Assembly (NCBI RefSeq): GCF_900128505.1
Contig: NZ_LT669941.1
Coordinates: forward strand, 4,026,959-4,090,958
Length of the DNA stretch: 64,000 bases
Source of the DNA: Parabacteroides timonensis
GTDB lineage: Bacteria; Bacteroidota; Bacteroidia; Bacteroidales; Tannerellaceae
Direction of reading: 5' to 3'
This document shows, piece by piece, positions 50,801 to 58,761 of this stretch; positions within the stretch are counted from its first letter, which is position 1, and each line of letters begins with the position of its first letter. A program made the position numbers and the translations under genes. The notes beneath the pieces are model-generated. The model made no database searches and was not told the origin of the DNA. It saw only the letters and a list, made by a program, of their open reading frames with translations.

Positions 50801-51416
50801 TGTTGTCAGTAAGGTTTTTGGTCAGGTCGATGCCGGAGTTCTCTATGATTATACTGTCTGTTCCCAACTGGTAAGCATATAAGGAAAGCAGATTTTCATG
50901 GCATGTTTTCTCATAGCTGCCTTGAATGGTATCGCTCTCGAATTTCAGTTCGGCTCCCGTCAATCCGGGGTTTTCTTTTAGGGCATCATCAACGTAAGAA
51001 CCTTGTCCGACTCCCAGTGTGTAATCGCTGAGACTGACGGTCATATTTCGTTTTTTCGCTTCTCCCATGAACCAACCGAACAGATCCCACCATTCTTCAG
51101 TAAAGAGGGCCGGGCGGGAAGGGAAAGTCAAGCCATAACTGACTCCGCCTTTGTCCGAGTGGGCATAATTAACCTGTAAGCTGGTCACTTTTTTTGCAGC
51201 CATCTGATCCAGGTGGTAGGTGAGGTGTTCACGGGTTAAAGTATCGCCCATCCACCAGTAGAAAGGTACTTCACCATATCCTTTGGGAGGCGTTGCAAAA
51301 CCTTTTTTTAAATCCATAGTGACGGAACGATCCGGATGTCCGGGAGGCAATTGTTTTACCTGGGAAGAAAGAAACTGGGAAAAAATACACAAGGTTAAAA
51401 TAAAGAGTTTTTTCAT
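47802..51416 (-). CDS. GH106-like glycoside hydrolase (putative alpha-L-rhamnosidase)
   Basis: 1204 residues with a signal peptide (to about SSQ). The N-terminal catalytic part (FYWWMGDTLTREHLTYHLDQMAAKKVTSLQVNYAHSDKGG; later HFFQRFEDRFPEQSKGGLNFFFSDELNFN; LEGFHSSKWD) resembles the GH106 family of alpha-L-rhamnosidases. The C-terminal third contains galactose-binding-like modules (VHLNLGKVISTAEVWINGKKAG...). Exported, probably surface or periplasmic. It has its own -7 element at 51445-51452 and is separated from the PUL operon by a terminator. GH106 assignment is by general pattern; another GH2-like family is possible. Confidence 0.62.
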   Translation of the reverse strand: MKKLFILTLCIFSQFLSSQVKQLPPGHPDRSVTMDLKKGFATPPKGYGEVPFYWWMGDTLTREHLTYHLDQMAAKKVTSLQVNYAHSDKGGVSYGLTFPSRPALFTEEWWDLFGWFMGEAKKRNMTVSLSDYTLGVGQGSYVDDALKENPGLTGAELKFESDTIQGSYEKTCHENLLSLYAYQLGTDSIIIENSGIDLTKNLTDNKIQWQSPEGKWIVTQVYSAAKKPSLDPMHPLSGKSYVKHFFQRFEDRFPEQSKGGLNFFFSDELNFNLHGCIWNSIFRDEFKKRKGYDIVPYLAALFTHIGSITPKIRLDYNDVMVSLSEENFFIPVYQWHEDRNLIYGCDHGGRGRDVSEFGDYFRTQRWNQAPGCDQPNFSKDIIKNKVASSIAHLYERPRVWLEGFHSSKWDSNTAHVTDAIFANFAMGQNLLSLHGFFYSTVGGWWEWAPPCNHTHMPYWEQMGPLLECSERLSYVLSQGYHRADIAILYPVEPVVAGYGNDAVEKAFSLGDFLYKKGIDFDFMDYQSLDKATVKNGKLHISGEEFKVLIIPSMKAIRHSSLEKALKFKQSGGIVINLGDLPEATEKKGLNDTRVNTLLDKLFKTSGNNAFIATSNKEILHILDSHLTRDFRITSGQDKQDETYIMHRKIAGKDLYAVYNVPKDTECFFRATGGIELWDPWTGTSREISASSVTNEGTCIRMPLDKQDMHIFVFDPARKATISIPVEHKITETIVLDGEWEFELKPSLDNQFGDFHWPATKEILGAYIYKARYNQSSNATDGWQSPSFNDDDWTSKTFTFAPRFMLLEATPELTEELIFSNLPGKSEGIIDSNKEYRWKPYEFSWRWGVENDYGHQGWHGLKATVHDEFIRLGEFKQEFRETLRVEDPSGNKNYYLYSNVLAPEAGTYQLSLGELKPAAVYINGKQTEDLSGSILLKEGLNEIVLHYDTFGVTWCVIRKQGDTPRILKEATAEKPLATNFRGDRSILPFDIRQTQETTYGQYRFKSAPGLEKFVFSAFGKPEVWVDGKACLLDIKGKRADGCITYEATIPNPNKRVSTVAIRIEEEWGNTGGAAIDGPIRQICGEGLIAAGDWSQIEGISTYSGGAWYRKNIQLQDIANNQRVHLNLGKVISTAEVWINGKKAGLKLTAPWLFDITDHVKAGNNKIEVLIHNTAANYYLSVPTQYRGKTTAGLLGTVSIEITENR

Positions 51417-51444
51417 GGTTGATTAGTTTATATCTGTAATAAAA

Positions 51445-51452
51445 CAAAAGTA
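51445..51452 (-). promoter_or_regulatory. -7 element of GH106-like gene
   Basis: The minus strand reads TACTTTTG, exact TAnnTTTG, 28 bp before the ATG. Confidence 0.5.
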
Positions 51453-51528
51453 GTTACTAATCAGGATAATAATGTTTCAAATATGATATTATTATTATGT
51501 ATTTTGGCTTTATGACGAGATAGTTAAA

Positions 51529-51563
51529 CCACCTTCAAGTGTATGTTATCTTCTTGAAGGTGG
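51529..51563 (-). terminator. Terminator of the PUL operon
   Basis: CCACCTTCAAG (51529-51539) and CTTGAAGGTGG (51553-51563) form a perfect 11-bp stem right after the last GH127 gene. Confidence 0.65.
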
Positions 51564-51576
51564 CTTGGAATAGATA

Positions 51577-53622
51577 TTATCTTACCGGGAATTCGGTAAT
51601 GCGGAGTGTTGTACACCCATAAGGTATCAGTTCGATCGTTTCTTCTTCTCCGACATCGTTACCTTGTTGCGTGAAGAAAGGAACCGGCCCGGCGGAACCT
51701 CTGACGAGTGTCCAGTTGTTTACCCGTTTTGCTTTTGTTTTGATGCGTATAGGTGCATTTTCTACATTCCACGGATAAATAGGAACGGTAGACGATTTCT
51801 CTACGGTAAAAGATGTCTTGATCTGTTCAGGCGAGAAGCTACGGTGTAATAAAGCGTAGTTCCAGGGAGAATCGGAAGTTACCTCATAATACCATTTGCC
51901 GTATTCTCCGGCTTTCTCGTTTTCGAATGTTTTCTTTTCCCATTTTTCATTCATTTTCAAAGCATATACCAGCGGACCACGTTCAACTACGGCACTGTTG
52001 TCGTACCAGCGGCTTACAGCTACTTCCATCGGTAATTCGACGCTCAGTACATCGCCGTTCTTCCATTCGCGGTTCACACGTGCTACAGTTCCCGGATAGG
52101 CGTCGATAGTGACCGGTTCGCCGTTCAGTTTAACCACCGGATTCTTACACCAGGCCGGTATACGGATGTGGAAGGGGAAGAATGCCTGTTTCACCTTTTT
52201 ATCGGCGAAGGAAATGTTGAAACGGATGGCCTCTTCGAAAGGATAAGCTGTTTCTTCTTTGATATTTACAGTAATGCCGTTGGCTACTTTTGCCGATACC
52301 TGTGACGGGGCATATACTAAAGCAGCAATACCGTTGTCGGCAGTAGCATACCATAAGTTCTGTACAAACTTGGGCCAGCCTTGATGAAGGTTGGAGGTAC
52401 AGCAAGGATAGCCAGTCAGTTCGCCGAACAGGATGTCGGTATCTTCATGGGGAGTGGAAAATTCTCTCCAGTCGCGTGTGACGGCTACCTGGTTCGTTTG
52501 TTGGTAGTACTGGCGGCCGGAATAATCGTCGGTTACCTGTGTTGGCAGTGCGTTATAGGTTACCCGTTCCAGATAATCGGCCCATTGGATATCGCCGGTT
52601 ATTTCCAGCATTTCTTCCAGCGAATACATCATTTCTACAGCCGTACATAGTTCGGAACCTGCTGTCGGTTTTCCGAAACGCAGCAATTCGTCACCACCCC
52701 ATAAGCCGGTAGGCAGACCTATTGTGTTATGAATATCATGAACAGCCTTCTTTGTTGCTTGTATCTGTTTCGGATCTTTGTTTTGCTGGTAATAAACGAT
52801 CGGCTCCTTGAATCCTTGTGCCAGGTTTACGCAATGCAGGCTGTGCTGGCGTGACAAATGATCCTGGTTCAGGAAGATATCCGTCCAGTTGAATGTCTGT
52901 TTATGGATAAGTTCGCCCAGATCGAGCAGGAATTTATCTCCGGTAATGTTATACAGCCAGTAGACGATCATCAGGTTATCGCCGCCACGTTGTTCACCCC
53001 AGAATGTCCATTTGCCAAGCGGGTTCTTTGGTAATTCGGCTAACTGGTATTTGAAATAATTGGTCAGGAAACCGATTACGCGGGTATCGTTGGTTGCCGT
53101 ATAGTACTGCTGCATGATTTTCAGCATGACCATCTTGGGCCACCAGTCCTGGGCATTGTCACGTTGTAATCCCGGTTCGTAGCTGCGGTCGGTGTCGGGC
53201 CCGAAATAGCCGTTCGGTTTCTGAGAGGCCAGCGTCCATTCGATCCAGGGTTTTACTTTCTCTATAAGAGCCTGGTCATTCAGAATGTAAGCCAGTGGGA
53301 GCAGGCCGTCTATCCAGTACGGGCCTCGTTCCCATACATCGCCGTCTCCGCCGAGCCAGCCGTTGCGCGGTCCCATCACTTTTTCGTAGACCTCATCCAG
53401 ATGTCCGGTCATTCCGTTTTTCATCCGGACGAGTTGTTCCTGCATCCAGCCTTCGGCTTTGATAGAACCTAGAGGAAGTTCTATGTATGTTTTTTGTAAT
53501 AGTGGCTGGCGGTTATTCAAATAATTACCAGACACGGATTCTCCTCCGGCAGGTGCAGCCGAAGCAATCGCAAGGGTCGCAAATGATGCGAAAAAGATTT
53601 TTATTAATTTGTTCATGGTCAT
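51577..53622 (-). CDS. GH127-type beta-L-arabinofuranosidase family protein (copy b)
   Basis: 681 residues with a signal peptide (FASFATLAIASAAPA). (Alpha/alpha)6-barrel DUF1680/GH127-like family. Glu324 and Cys326 (GSELCTAVE) and the pair Cys407-Cys408 (YPCCTSNLHQGWPK) correspond to the zinc site and nucleophile region of HypBA1, which uses Cys as nucleophile. The enzyme would release beta-L-arabinofuranose. It differs strongly in sequence from its neighbour at 53637 and may belong to a related family (GH146 or similar). The start may be ATG 53622 or 53616. It is last in the susC-led operon, 14 bp after copy a. Confidence 0.78.
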   Translation of the reverse strand: MTMNKLIKIFFASFATLAIASAAPAGGESVSGNYLNNRQPLLQKTYIELPLGSIKAEGWMQEQLVRMKNGMTGHLDEVYEKVMGPRNGWLGGDGDVWERGPYWIDGLLPLAYILNDQALIEKVKPWIEWTLASQKPNGYFGPDTDRSYEPGLQRDNAQDWWPKMVMLKIMQQYYTATNDTRVIGFLTNYFKYQLAELPKNPLGKWTFWGEQRGGDNLMIVYWLYNITGDKFLLDLGELIHKQTFNWTDIFLNQDHLSRQHSLHCVNLAQGFKEPIVYYQQNKDPKQIQATKKAVHDIHNTIGLPTGLWGGDELLRFGKPTAGSELCTAVEMMYSLEEMLEITGDIQWADYLERVTYNALPTQVTDDYSGRQYYQQTNQVAVTRDWREFSTPHEDTDILFGELTGYPCCTSNLHQGWPKFVQNLWYATADNGIAALVYAPSQVSAKVANGITVNIKEETAYPFEEAIRFNISFADKKVKQAFFPFHIRIPAWCKNPVVKLNGEPVTIDAYPGTVARVNREWKNGDVLSVELPMEVAVSRWYDNSAVVERGPLVYALKMNEKWEKKTFENEKAGEYGKWYYEVTSDSPWNYALLHRSFSPEQIKTSFTVEKSSTVPIYPWNVENAPIRIKTKAKRVNNWTLVRGSAGPVPFFTQQGNDVGEEETIELIPYGCTTLRITEFPVR

Positions 53623-53636
53623 GTAGAATATATGAA

Positions 53637-55490
53637 TTACTCTTTATAATCGATCCAAACTTTCATTTTTCCGGCTTCCCGGTTATCCCAGGTGTAGTAG
53701 GGGATGAAAGACAACTTTTGATTGCCGGATACGGCTTCAATCTCTTTGATGCCTCCCAGTTTACCGGGTTCGTCTTTTACTTCGAAAGAAGTACCGGCTG
53801 CCAGATTGAGATTGGCAAAGTCTTTGGAATTATCAATCTCTTCCAGGCAATAAACCAGTGGACCGCGCTGTACAGCCCGTTTGCCTACGTCTTGTTTTAC
53901 ACGTGGATCAGCAGAAACCATTTCGACCGGCATATCCATGTTTAGTGCGATCTGATCTCCTGATTTCCAGTCTTTGACAATAGCATATCCTTTATCTGTC
54001 GATGCATTAACGGGATTGCCATTAACAGACAATGTATATTTTTTACACCATCCCGGAATACGGATGCGTAGTTCTTTATTCAAAGGCTGTGCGGAGGTAA
54101 CTGTCAGTTTAACCAGTCCGTCCCATGGATAATCTGTCTCCTGTTTCAAGGTGACTTTTTTGTTATCCACGGTAATTTGTGTCGTATTTCCCATATAAAG
54201 GTTTACCCACAAGGCTTTATCTGATGTGCCATAGATATAATTACCGATAGAGGGCAGGAAGCGTGAAATCTGGCTTGGGCAGCAGGCGCAACCGTACCAT
54301 GCCTGGCGGTGGTGATCTCCTTTTGATTCCAGGGGATTGACATAGAAGAAACGGTCTCCTGCCAGGGAAACACCTGCCAGAGCTCCGTTATACATAGAGC
54401 GTTCCAGTACATCCACATATTTGGAGTCGCCGGTAAACTGGTTCATACGTTGGTTCCAGTAAACCATACCGACAGAGGCACAGGTCTCACAATAGGCATC
54501 CATATTAGGCAGGTCATAATCTTCTGTAAATCCTTCATTGTGTCTGGAAGAACCGATACCACCGGTAACATACATATTGCGCAGAACAACATCATCCCAC
54601 AGACGATCCAACGCTTCCACGTAACCGGTATCTTTCTTCAGGGCAGCAACATCGGCCATACCACAATACAGATACATACAACGAACAGCGTGGCCGGAAA
54701 TATCTGTCAGCTCGCGAACCGGAACGATGTCCTGGTAGTAAGCCGGATCCCACTTGCCGTCGTCTCCTTTACTTCCATGGCCGTGGCCTCTTTCTTCCAA
54801 TAGCCAGTTGGCAAAGTCCAGGTATTTTTGCTCTTTGGTAGTCTGATAGAGTTTTACCAGGGCCAGTTCTATTTCTTCATGTCCCGGTACCCAATGGCGC
54901 TTATCAGGGCCGAAGAGGCTCATCATATGGTCTGCCATACGCATACTTACGTCGAGCAGTTTGCGCTTTCCGGTAGCCTGGTAATAAGCAACGGCAGCTT
55001 CCATCATATGACCCGCGCAATACATTTCGTGCTTGTCCATATTTTTCCACCGTTTGTCCAATCCGGTCAGGGTATAGAATGTATTGATATATCCGTCCGG
55101 TTGTTGTGCGGCGGCTATCTTATCGATCCATTCGTCGGCTTTCTTTTCCAGTTCGGGATTCGGATTGTTGATGAGGCTATAAGCAATACCTTCGAGTGCT
55201 TTATATACATCCGAATCATCGAAGAAAATACCGGAATGTTCACCTTCTCCTTTGGCCGCATTGACAAAGTTTTGCATGCGACCTGTCTGGTTCTCTATCT
55301 GATCTATACAAACAGGTAATGTTGCCGAGATATGTTTACTCAGGCGTGGCGACCAAAAATGGTCTTGTATATGAACGTGGGAGAAGTCTACCTGGTCGAT
55401 CATTTTGAGGGGAGTGTCTGCTACCTGTTTTTGTTCGCTACATCCCCATAACGCCAAACAAGCCAGAGATAATACTAGATACTGTTTCAT
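53637..55490 (-). CDS. GH127 beta-L-arabinofuranosidase (copy a), lipoprotein
   Basis: 617 residues; lipobox LALWGC makes Cys17 the lipidated residue. Best match to GH127: Glu319 (SSRHNEGFTEDYDLP, general acid equivalent), Glu335 and Cys337 (YCETCASVG, zinc ligands) and Cys403-Cys404 (YGCACCPSQ, nucleophile and zinc ligand) line up with HypBA1 of Bifidobacterium. It cleaves terminal beta-L-arabinofuranose. As a lipoprotein it may be outer-membrane anchored. 17 bp after the MGH1-like gene. Confidence 0.86.
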   Translation of the reverse strand: MKQYLVLSLACLALWGCSEQKQVADTPLKMIDQVDFSHVHIQDHFWSPRLSKHISATLPVCIDQIENQTGRMQNFVNAAKGEGEHSGIFFDDSDVYKALEGIAYSLINNPNPELEKKADEWIDKIAAAQQPDGYINTFYTLTGLDKRWKNMDKHEMYCAGHMMEAAVAYYQATGKRKLLDVSMRMADHMMSLFGPDKRHWVPGHEEIELALVKLYQTTKEQKYLDFANWLLEERGHGHGSKGDDGKWDPAYYQDIVPVRELTDISGHAVRCMYLYCGMADVAALKKDTGYVEALDRLWDDVVLRNMYVTGGIGSSRHNEGFTEDYDLPNMDAYCETCASVGMVYWNQRMNQFTGDSKYVDVLERSMYNGALAGVSLAGDRFFYVNPLESKGDHHRQAWYGCACCPSQISRFLPSIGNYIYGTSDKALWVNLYMGNTTQITVDNKKVTLKQETDYPWDGLVKLTVTSAQPLNKELRIRIPGWCKKYTLSVNGNPVNASTDKGYAIVKDWKSGDQIALNMDMPVEMVSADPRVKQDVGKRAVQRGPLVYCLEEIDNSKDFANLNLAAGTSFEVKDEPGKLGGIKEIEAVSGNQKLSFIPYYTWDNREAGKMKVWIDYKE

Positions 55491-55507
55491 GGTCTTAATT
55501 TTTAATG

Positions 55508-57061
55508 TTATAATTCACAACTAATTCTTTTTAAAGTAGGAGAGGAGGCTACTTTCTGACCATCGATGAAGATGGATAATCCGGCTCCTTTGTTATATTT
55601 CTCTCCCGTTTTATCATAAAGAACACAGATGGTTCTTCCATGATAGGACACATTATCCAGACAAAAATAATCCCAGTGCCCTTCCGGAACTAATGGATTA
55701 ATATCCAATCTATTTCCTTCCTGTGGACGGATACCTACTAATCCATTTATAATCAGATCACAAAAAGAAGAATGATTGTAATCTCTTCCGCGTTCTTCCG
55801 GTAAACGATTCCGATGCTTCAGTATAGTTCGTGATATCCAATCCCCTGTGAAAGGATTTAGATTTTCATCAATCCATGGTATCTGTGTGCCGTTATCTTT
55901 CCTCCTATACTGGCTTCGTGCGTAAATCGTGAGTAAAGTTACGTAATCACTTGAAAATATAAAGGGTTGGACCTGATTATTTAATAAATTGGATAGTCCG
56001 GTTAACGTCATAGAGGTAGAATAAGGCCAGGAAGGGCCATTCCACTGGCATTCATGGCCTTCGTAGACCACCTTGAATTCCGGATGACATTGTTCTGCGG
56101 TTGTAGGTCCGTAAGGGGCTAAGAAATAGCGTGTATCCATCAGGTATTTCCATGCTACCGCGTATTCCGGATCAGCCAGATCGAAAGCCCATGGTGTATA
56201 TCCGTGAAGTTCGCGGACATTCTGTAATCGGGCATTTGTTTCCTGTGGCAATACTTTTAAAAATTCGGCATCCTGGTCCCATAGCTTTTTGAACAGGTTG
56301 TTTTTTAGTTTCTCAGCTTCTTCTTTGAGTGTTTTTGCCTGGGGATCATTTTTCCATTCGGCAATTCTGGATAAGATTGCAGCTTCCGCAGCCATATAAG
56401 AATTAATAGTTGCCCGGAACCCGTTTCCTCCTATGGATATTTCCATTCCGTCTCTGTTATCTGTCTGCCAGAACAACCCCGTTTCCGGTATAAACTTTTC
56501 CTTTTTCCATTCAATGTAATTTTCCTTTAACTCAGAATAGAGGTCTTTGAGTATTTGGTTGTCACCCGTTACCAGAGAGTATTGATATATAGCATCTGTA
56601 ACAGGAAAACTGTAGGAACGGAGGGCACCGCCTCCTTTTATCCAATAATAGGCATAATCTTTCAGGAATTTATTGTTTTTCAGCCATCTGCCTTCTCTGA
56701 AATGGAACCAGGCCGGACAACATATGCCATTGTATTTTCCCGCCCAGGATACATCCGGAAGAAATTCGGTAACAATAAATCCATCCGGTGTCTTTTTCAG
56801 ATGTTTTCTGAATGTCCACCAGCGAAAATAGTAGATCTCTTCTATGTTTTTATCCGGACATTCAAACAAGGGTATATTTTCGGATAAGAATTTTTTTGCC
56901 TGGTTATTGGGGATATATTGTACATATAGTTCCTCATCTTGCTGATTGAAGCGGTCTACATACGAATCTAATGTTTTATGGTCAAGTATCTGGCCTATAA
57001 CCTTGAATGAAAGTCCTGAACTGCAGAAGAGCAATAAAAAAGTAATAATATACTTATTCAT
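55508..57061 (-). CDS. MGH1-like (alpha/alpha)6 glycoside hydrolase
   Basis: 517 residues with a signal peptide (IITFLLLFCSSGLSF). YYFRWWTFRKHLKKTPDGFIVTEFLPD near the N-terminus, GMEISIGGNGFRATINSYMAAEA in the middle and HECQWNGPSWPYSTSMTLTGLSNLL later are the sugar-binding aromatic and acidic motifs of the trehalase/glucosidase-I-like superfamily (MGH1-like domain). Specific substrate unknown. Located right after susD; a stem-loop lies between them. It is probably a debranching step of the same glycan as the two GH127 enzymes. Confidence 0.7.
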   Translation of the reverse strand: MNKYIITFLLLFCSSGLSFKVIGQILDHKTLDSYVDRFNQQDEELYVQYIPNNQAKKFLSENIPLFECPDKNIEEIYYFRWWTFRKHLKKTPDGFIVTEFLPDVSWAGKYNGICCPAWFHFREGRWLKNNKFLKDYAYYWIKGGGALRSYSFPVTDAIYQYSLVTGDNQILKDLYSELKENYIEWKKEKFIPETGLFWQTDNRDGMEISIGGNGFRATINSYMAAEAAILSRIAEWKNDPQAKTLKEEAEKLKNNLFKKLWDQDAEFLKVLPQETNARLQNVRELHGYTPWAFDLADPEYAVAWKYLMDTRYFLAPYGPTTAEQCHPEFKVVYEGHECQWNGPSWPYSTSMTLTGLSNLLNNQVQPFIFSSDYVTLLTIYARSQYRRKDNGTQIPWIDENLNPFTGDWISRTILKHRNRLPEERGRDYNHSSFCDLIINGLVGIRPQEGNRLDINPLVPEGHWDYFCLDNVSYHGRTICVLYDKTGEKYNKGAGLSIFIDGQKVASSPTLKRISCEL

Positions 57062-57080
57062 GAGGACAAAGATTTTTTAA

Positions 57081-57107
57081 TCTCCCCATCCGATAAGGAC
57101 GGGGAGA
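57081..57107 (-). other. Stem-loop between susD and the first hydrolase gene
   Basis: TCTCCCCATCC-gataa-GGACGGGGAGA, 11-bp stem with one mismatch. It has no T-run on the transcribed strand, so it likely stabilises or processes the susC-susD message rather than ending it. Confidence 0.5.
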
Positions 57108-57134
57108 CAAGATTAAATAATGATTTACAGCTGT

Positions 57135-58748
57135 TTATTTATAGCTGGGATTTTGTTCCAGATTCGGATTGGAAGTCAAAACTTTTTCCGGTATCGGGAA
57201 TACAGTCCGGTAATCTCCTTGTGGCTTATGTGATAGCCAACTTTTCTTTGTGTAAACACCGAAGCGGATGGCATCTCTTCTGCGATGCATTTCCCAAGCG
57301 AATTCCCAGCCTAATTCATCGTACATTCTACCGAATGCTACAGGATCTGTATTTCCTTTGTCTGTGATCTTATAGTTTTCAACAGAACCATATTGATATG
57401 ATGTGTTTTCCTGTAATTGAGCATCTGTTACCGTTGCCAGTTCGGGGTTATCTTTAAATGCCCGTTTACGGACTTCGGTTACTAAAGCACCTGCACCCGA
57501 TTTTCCTGAACGTAATAAACATTCTGCTTTCATCATCAGAATTTCTGCATATCGGAACAAAGGAACGTCTGTTCCAGATGAACTTTGTGAACCTTTTGCC
57601 ACTTCAAATTTGTTCATACGATAACCTTCCATTTCGCTGGTATAATTGCCGTCAGGGAGGTCTTTTGTGTAAATGATAGGTTCTCCCATCTTATCGTATG
57701 TTCCATATAATGTGCTACCGTCGGCTGCTAATTGTGCTCCCATCAGCCAGCTGTCAGCCAGACGAGTATCTTTCACATTATAAGTATCGATAAATTGAGA
57801 TACTCCCATTGCGGAACCACAACCCCATGGAGTTGCTTCTGTTTCATATTTTTTCTTTAACTCTCCATGCCAGGAGAACATAAATATACTGTTTCCTCCG
57901 GCTAGATTTTCGTCAAAGGGAATGGTAAAAATGACCTCTTTGGAACTTTCTACACCTGTTGTCCGGAATGGATCTTTATAGTTATCCGACAAGGCAAATT
58001 TATTACTGTTAATGATATCGTCGCATTGTTGAATACAATCATTCCAATGTTCTTCGTTGATATAAACATTTGCATTCAGATATACATTTGCAAGTAATGC
58101 TTTTGCTGCCCATTTCGTCATACGTCCGTAATTACCTCCTCCTTGTTCTTCGCTTAACGAAGGAATTGATTCCTGCAATTCTTTTACAACAAAGTCATAG
58201 ATTTCTTTACGGGTATTTTTAGCCGGTAAATCCATTGATGTCGTTGTAACCAACGGGGCTTCACCGAAGTTGTCGCAGATTTGCCAGTAGTAATATGCAC
58301 GCATTGCTCTCAGTTCGGCCAGACCAGTTGTTTTTTCTGCATCTGATGGAGCGGGGAGAATGCCTGTTTCTATTTGATCAATAATTTTATTACATAACAA
58401 AGCTCCTTGGTAAAACACCGACCATATATTTTTTACATGGTCTTGCTCTGAATTCCATGTCTGATAGTGCATACGTCGGTAAACACCACCGTCATCCCAG
58501 CCTGAGGCATTAGGAGGCATTACAATGGCATCTGCAGTTACTTCCTGAGCAGAAAAGTATCCCCAATGGTCTGTAAAGCTTCGTAAATAGCTATAAACGC
58601 TGCCCACAGATGGTGAAAAATCACTGGTTGTATAATTGTATGTTTGTTCAGTTATCTTAGAATAAACTTTTTCATCCATATCATTGCTGCAGGAAATGAT
58701 GGTTCCTGAGCAACACAATGCTAAAAATAATTTTATATAGCTCTTCAT
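57135..58748 (-). CDS. SusD/RagB-family glycan-binding lipoprotein
   Basis: 537 residues. Signal peptide with lipobox TIISC, Cys20. SusD-type TPR core (AELRAMRAYYYWQICDNFGEAPLV..., AKALLANVYLNANVYINEEHW) and C-terminal RagB signature (PLFRYAEILMMKAECLLRSGKSGAGALVTEVRKRAF; ELGWEFAWEMHRRRDAIRFG). It caps the SusC channel at the outer membrane and captures oligosaccharides. 13 bp after susC. Confidence 0.95.
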   Translation of the reverse strand: MKSYIKLFLALCCSGTIISCSNDMDEKVYSKITEQTYNYTTSDFSPSVGSVYSYLRSFTDHWGYFSAQEVTADAIVMPPNASGWDDGGVYRRMHYQTWNSEQDHVKNIWSVFYQGALLCNKIIDQIETGILPAPSDAEKTTGLAELRAMRAYYYWQICDNFGEAPLVTTTSMDLPAKNTRKEIYDFVVKELQESIPSLSEEQGGGNYGRMTKWAAKALLANVYLNANVYINEEHWNDCIQQCDDIINSNKFALSDNYKDPFRTTGVESSKEVIFTIPFDENLAGGNSIFMFSWHGELKKKYETEATPWGCGSAMGVSQFIDTYNVKDTRLADSWLMGAQLAADGSTLYGTYDKMGEPIIYTKDLPDGNYTSEMEGYRMNKFEVAKGSQSSSGTDVPLFRYAEILMMKAECLLRSGKSGAGALVTEVRKRAFKDNPELATVTDAQLQENTSYQYGSVENYKITDKGNTDPVAFGRMYDELGWEFAWEMHRRRDAIRFGVYTKKSWLSHKPQGDYRTVFPIPEKVLTSNPNLEQNPSYK

Positions 58749-58761
58749 AATATATTACATA

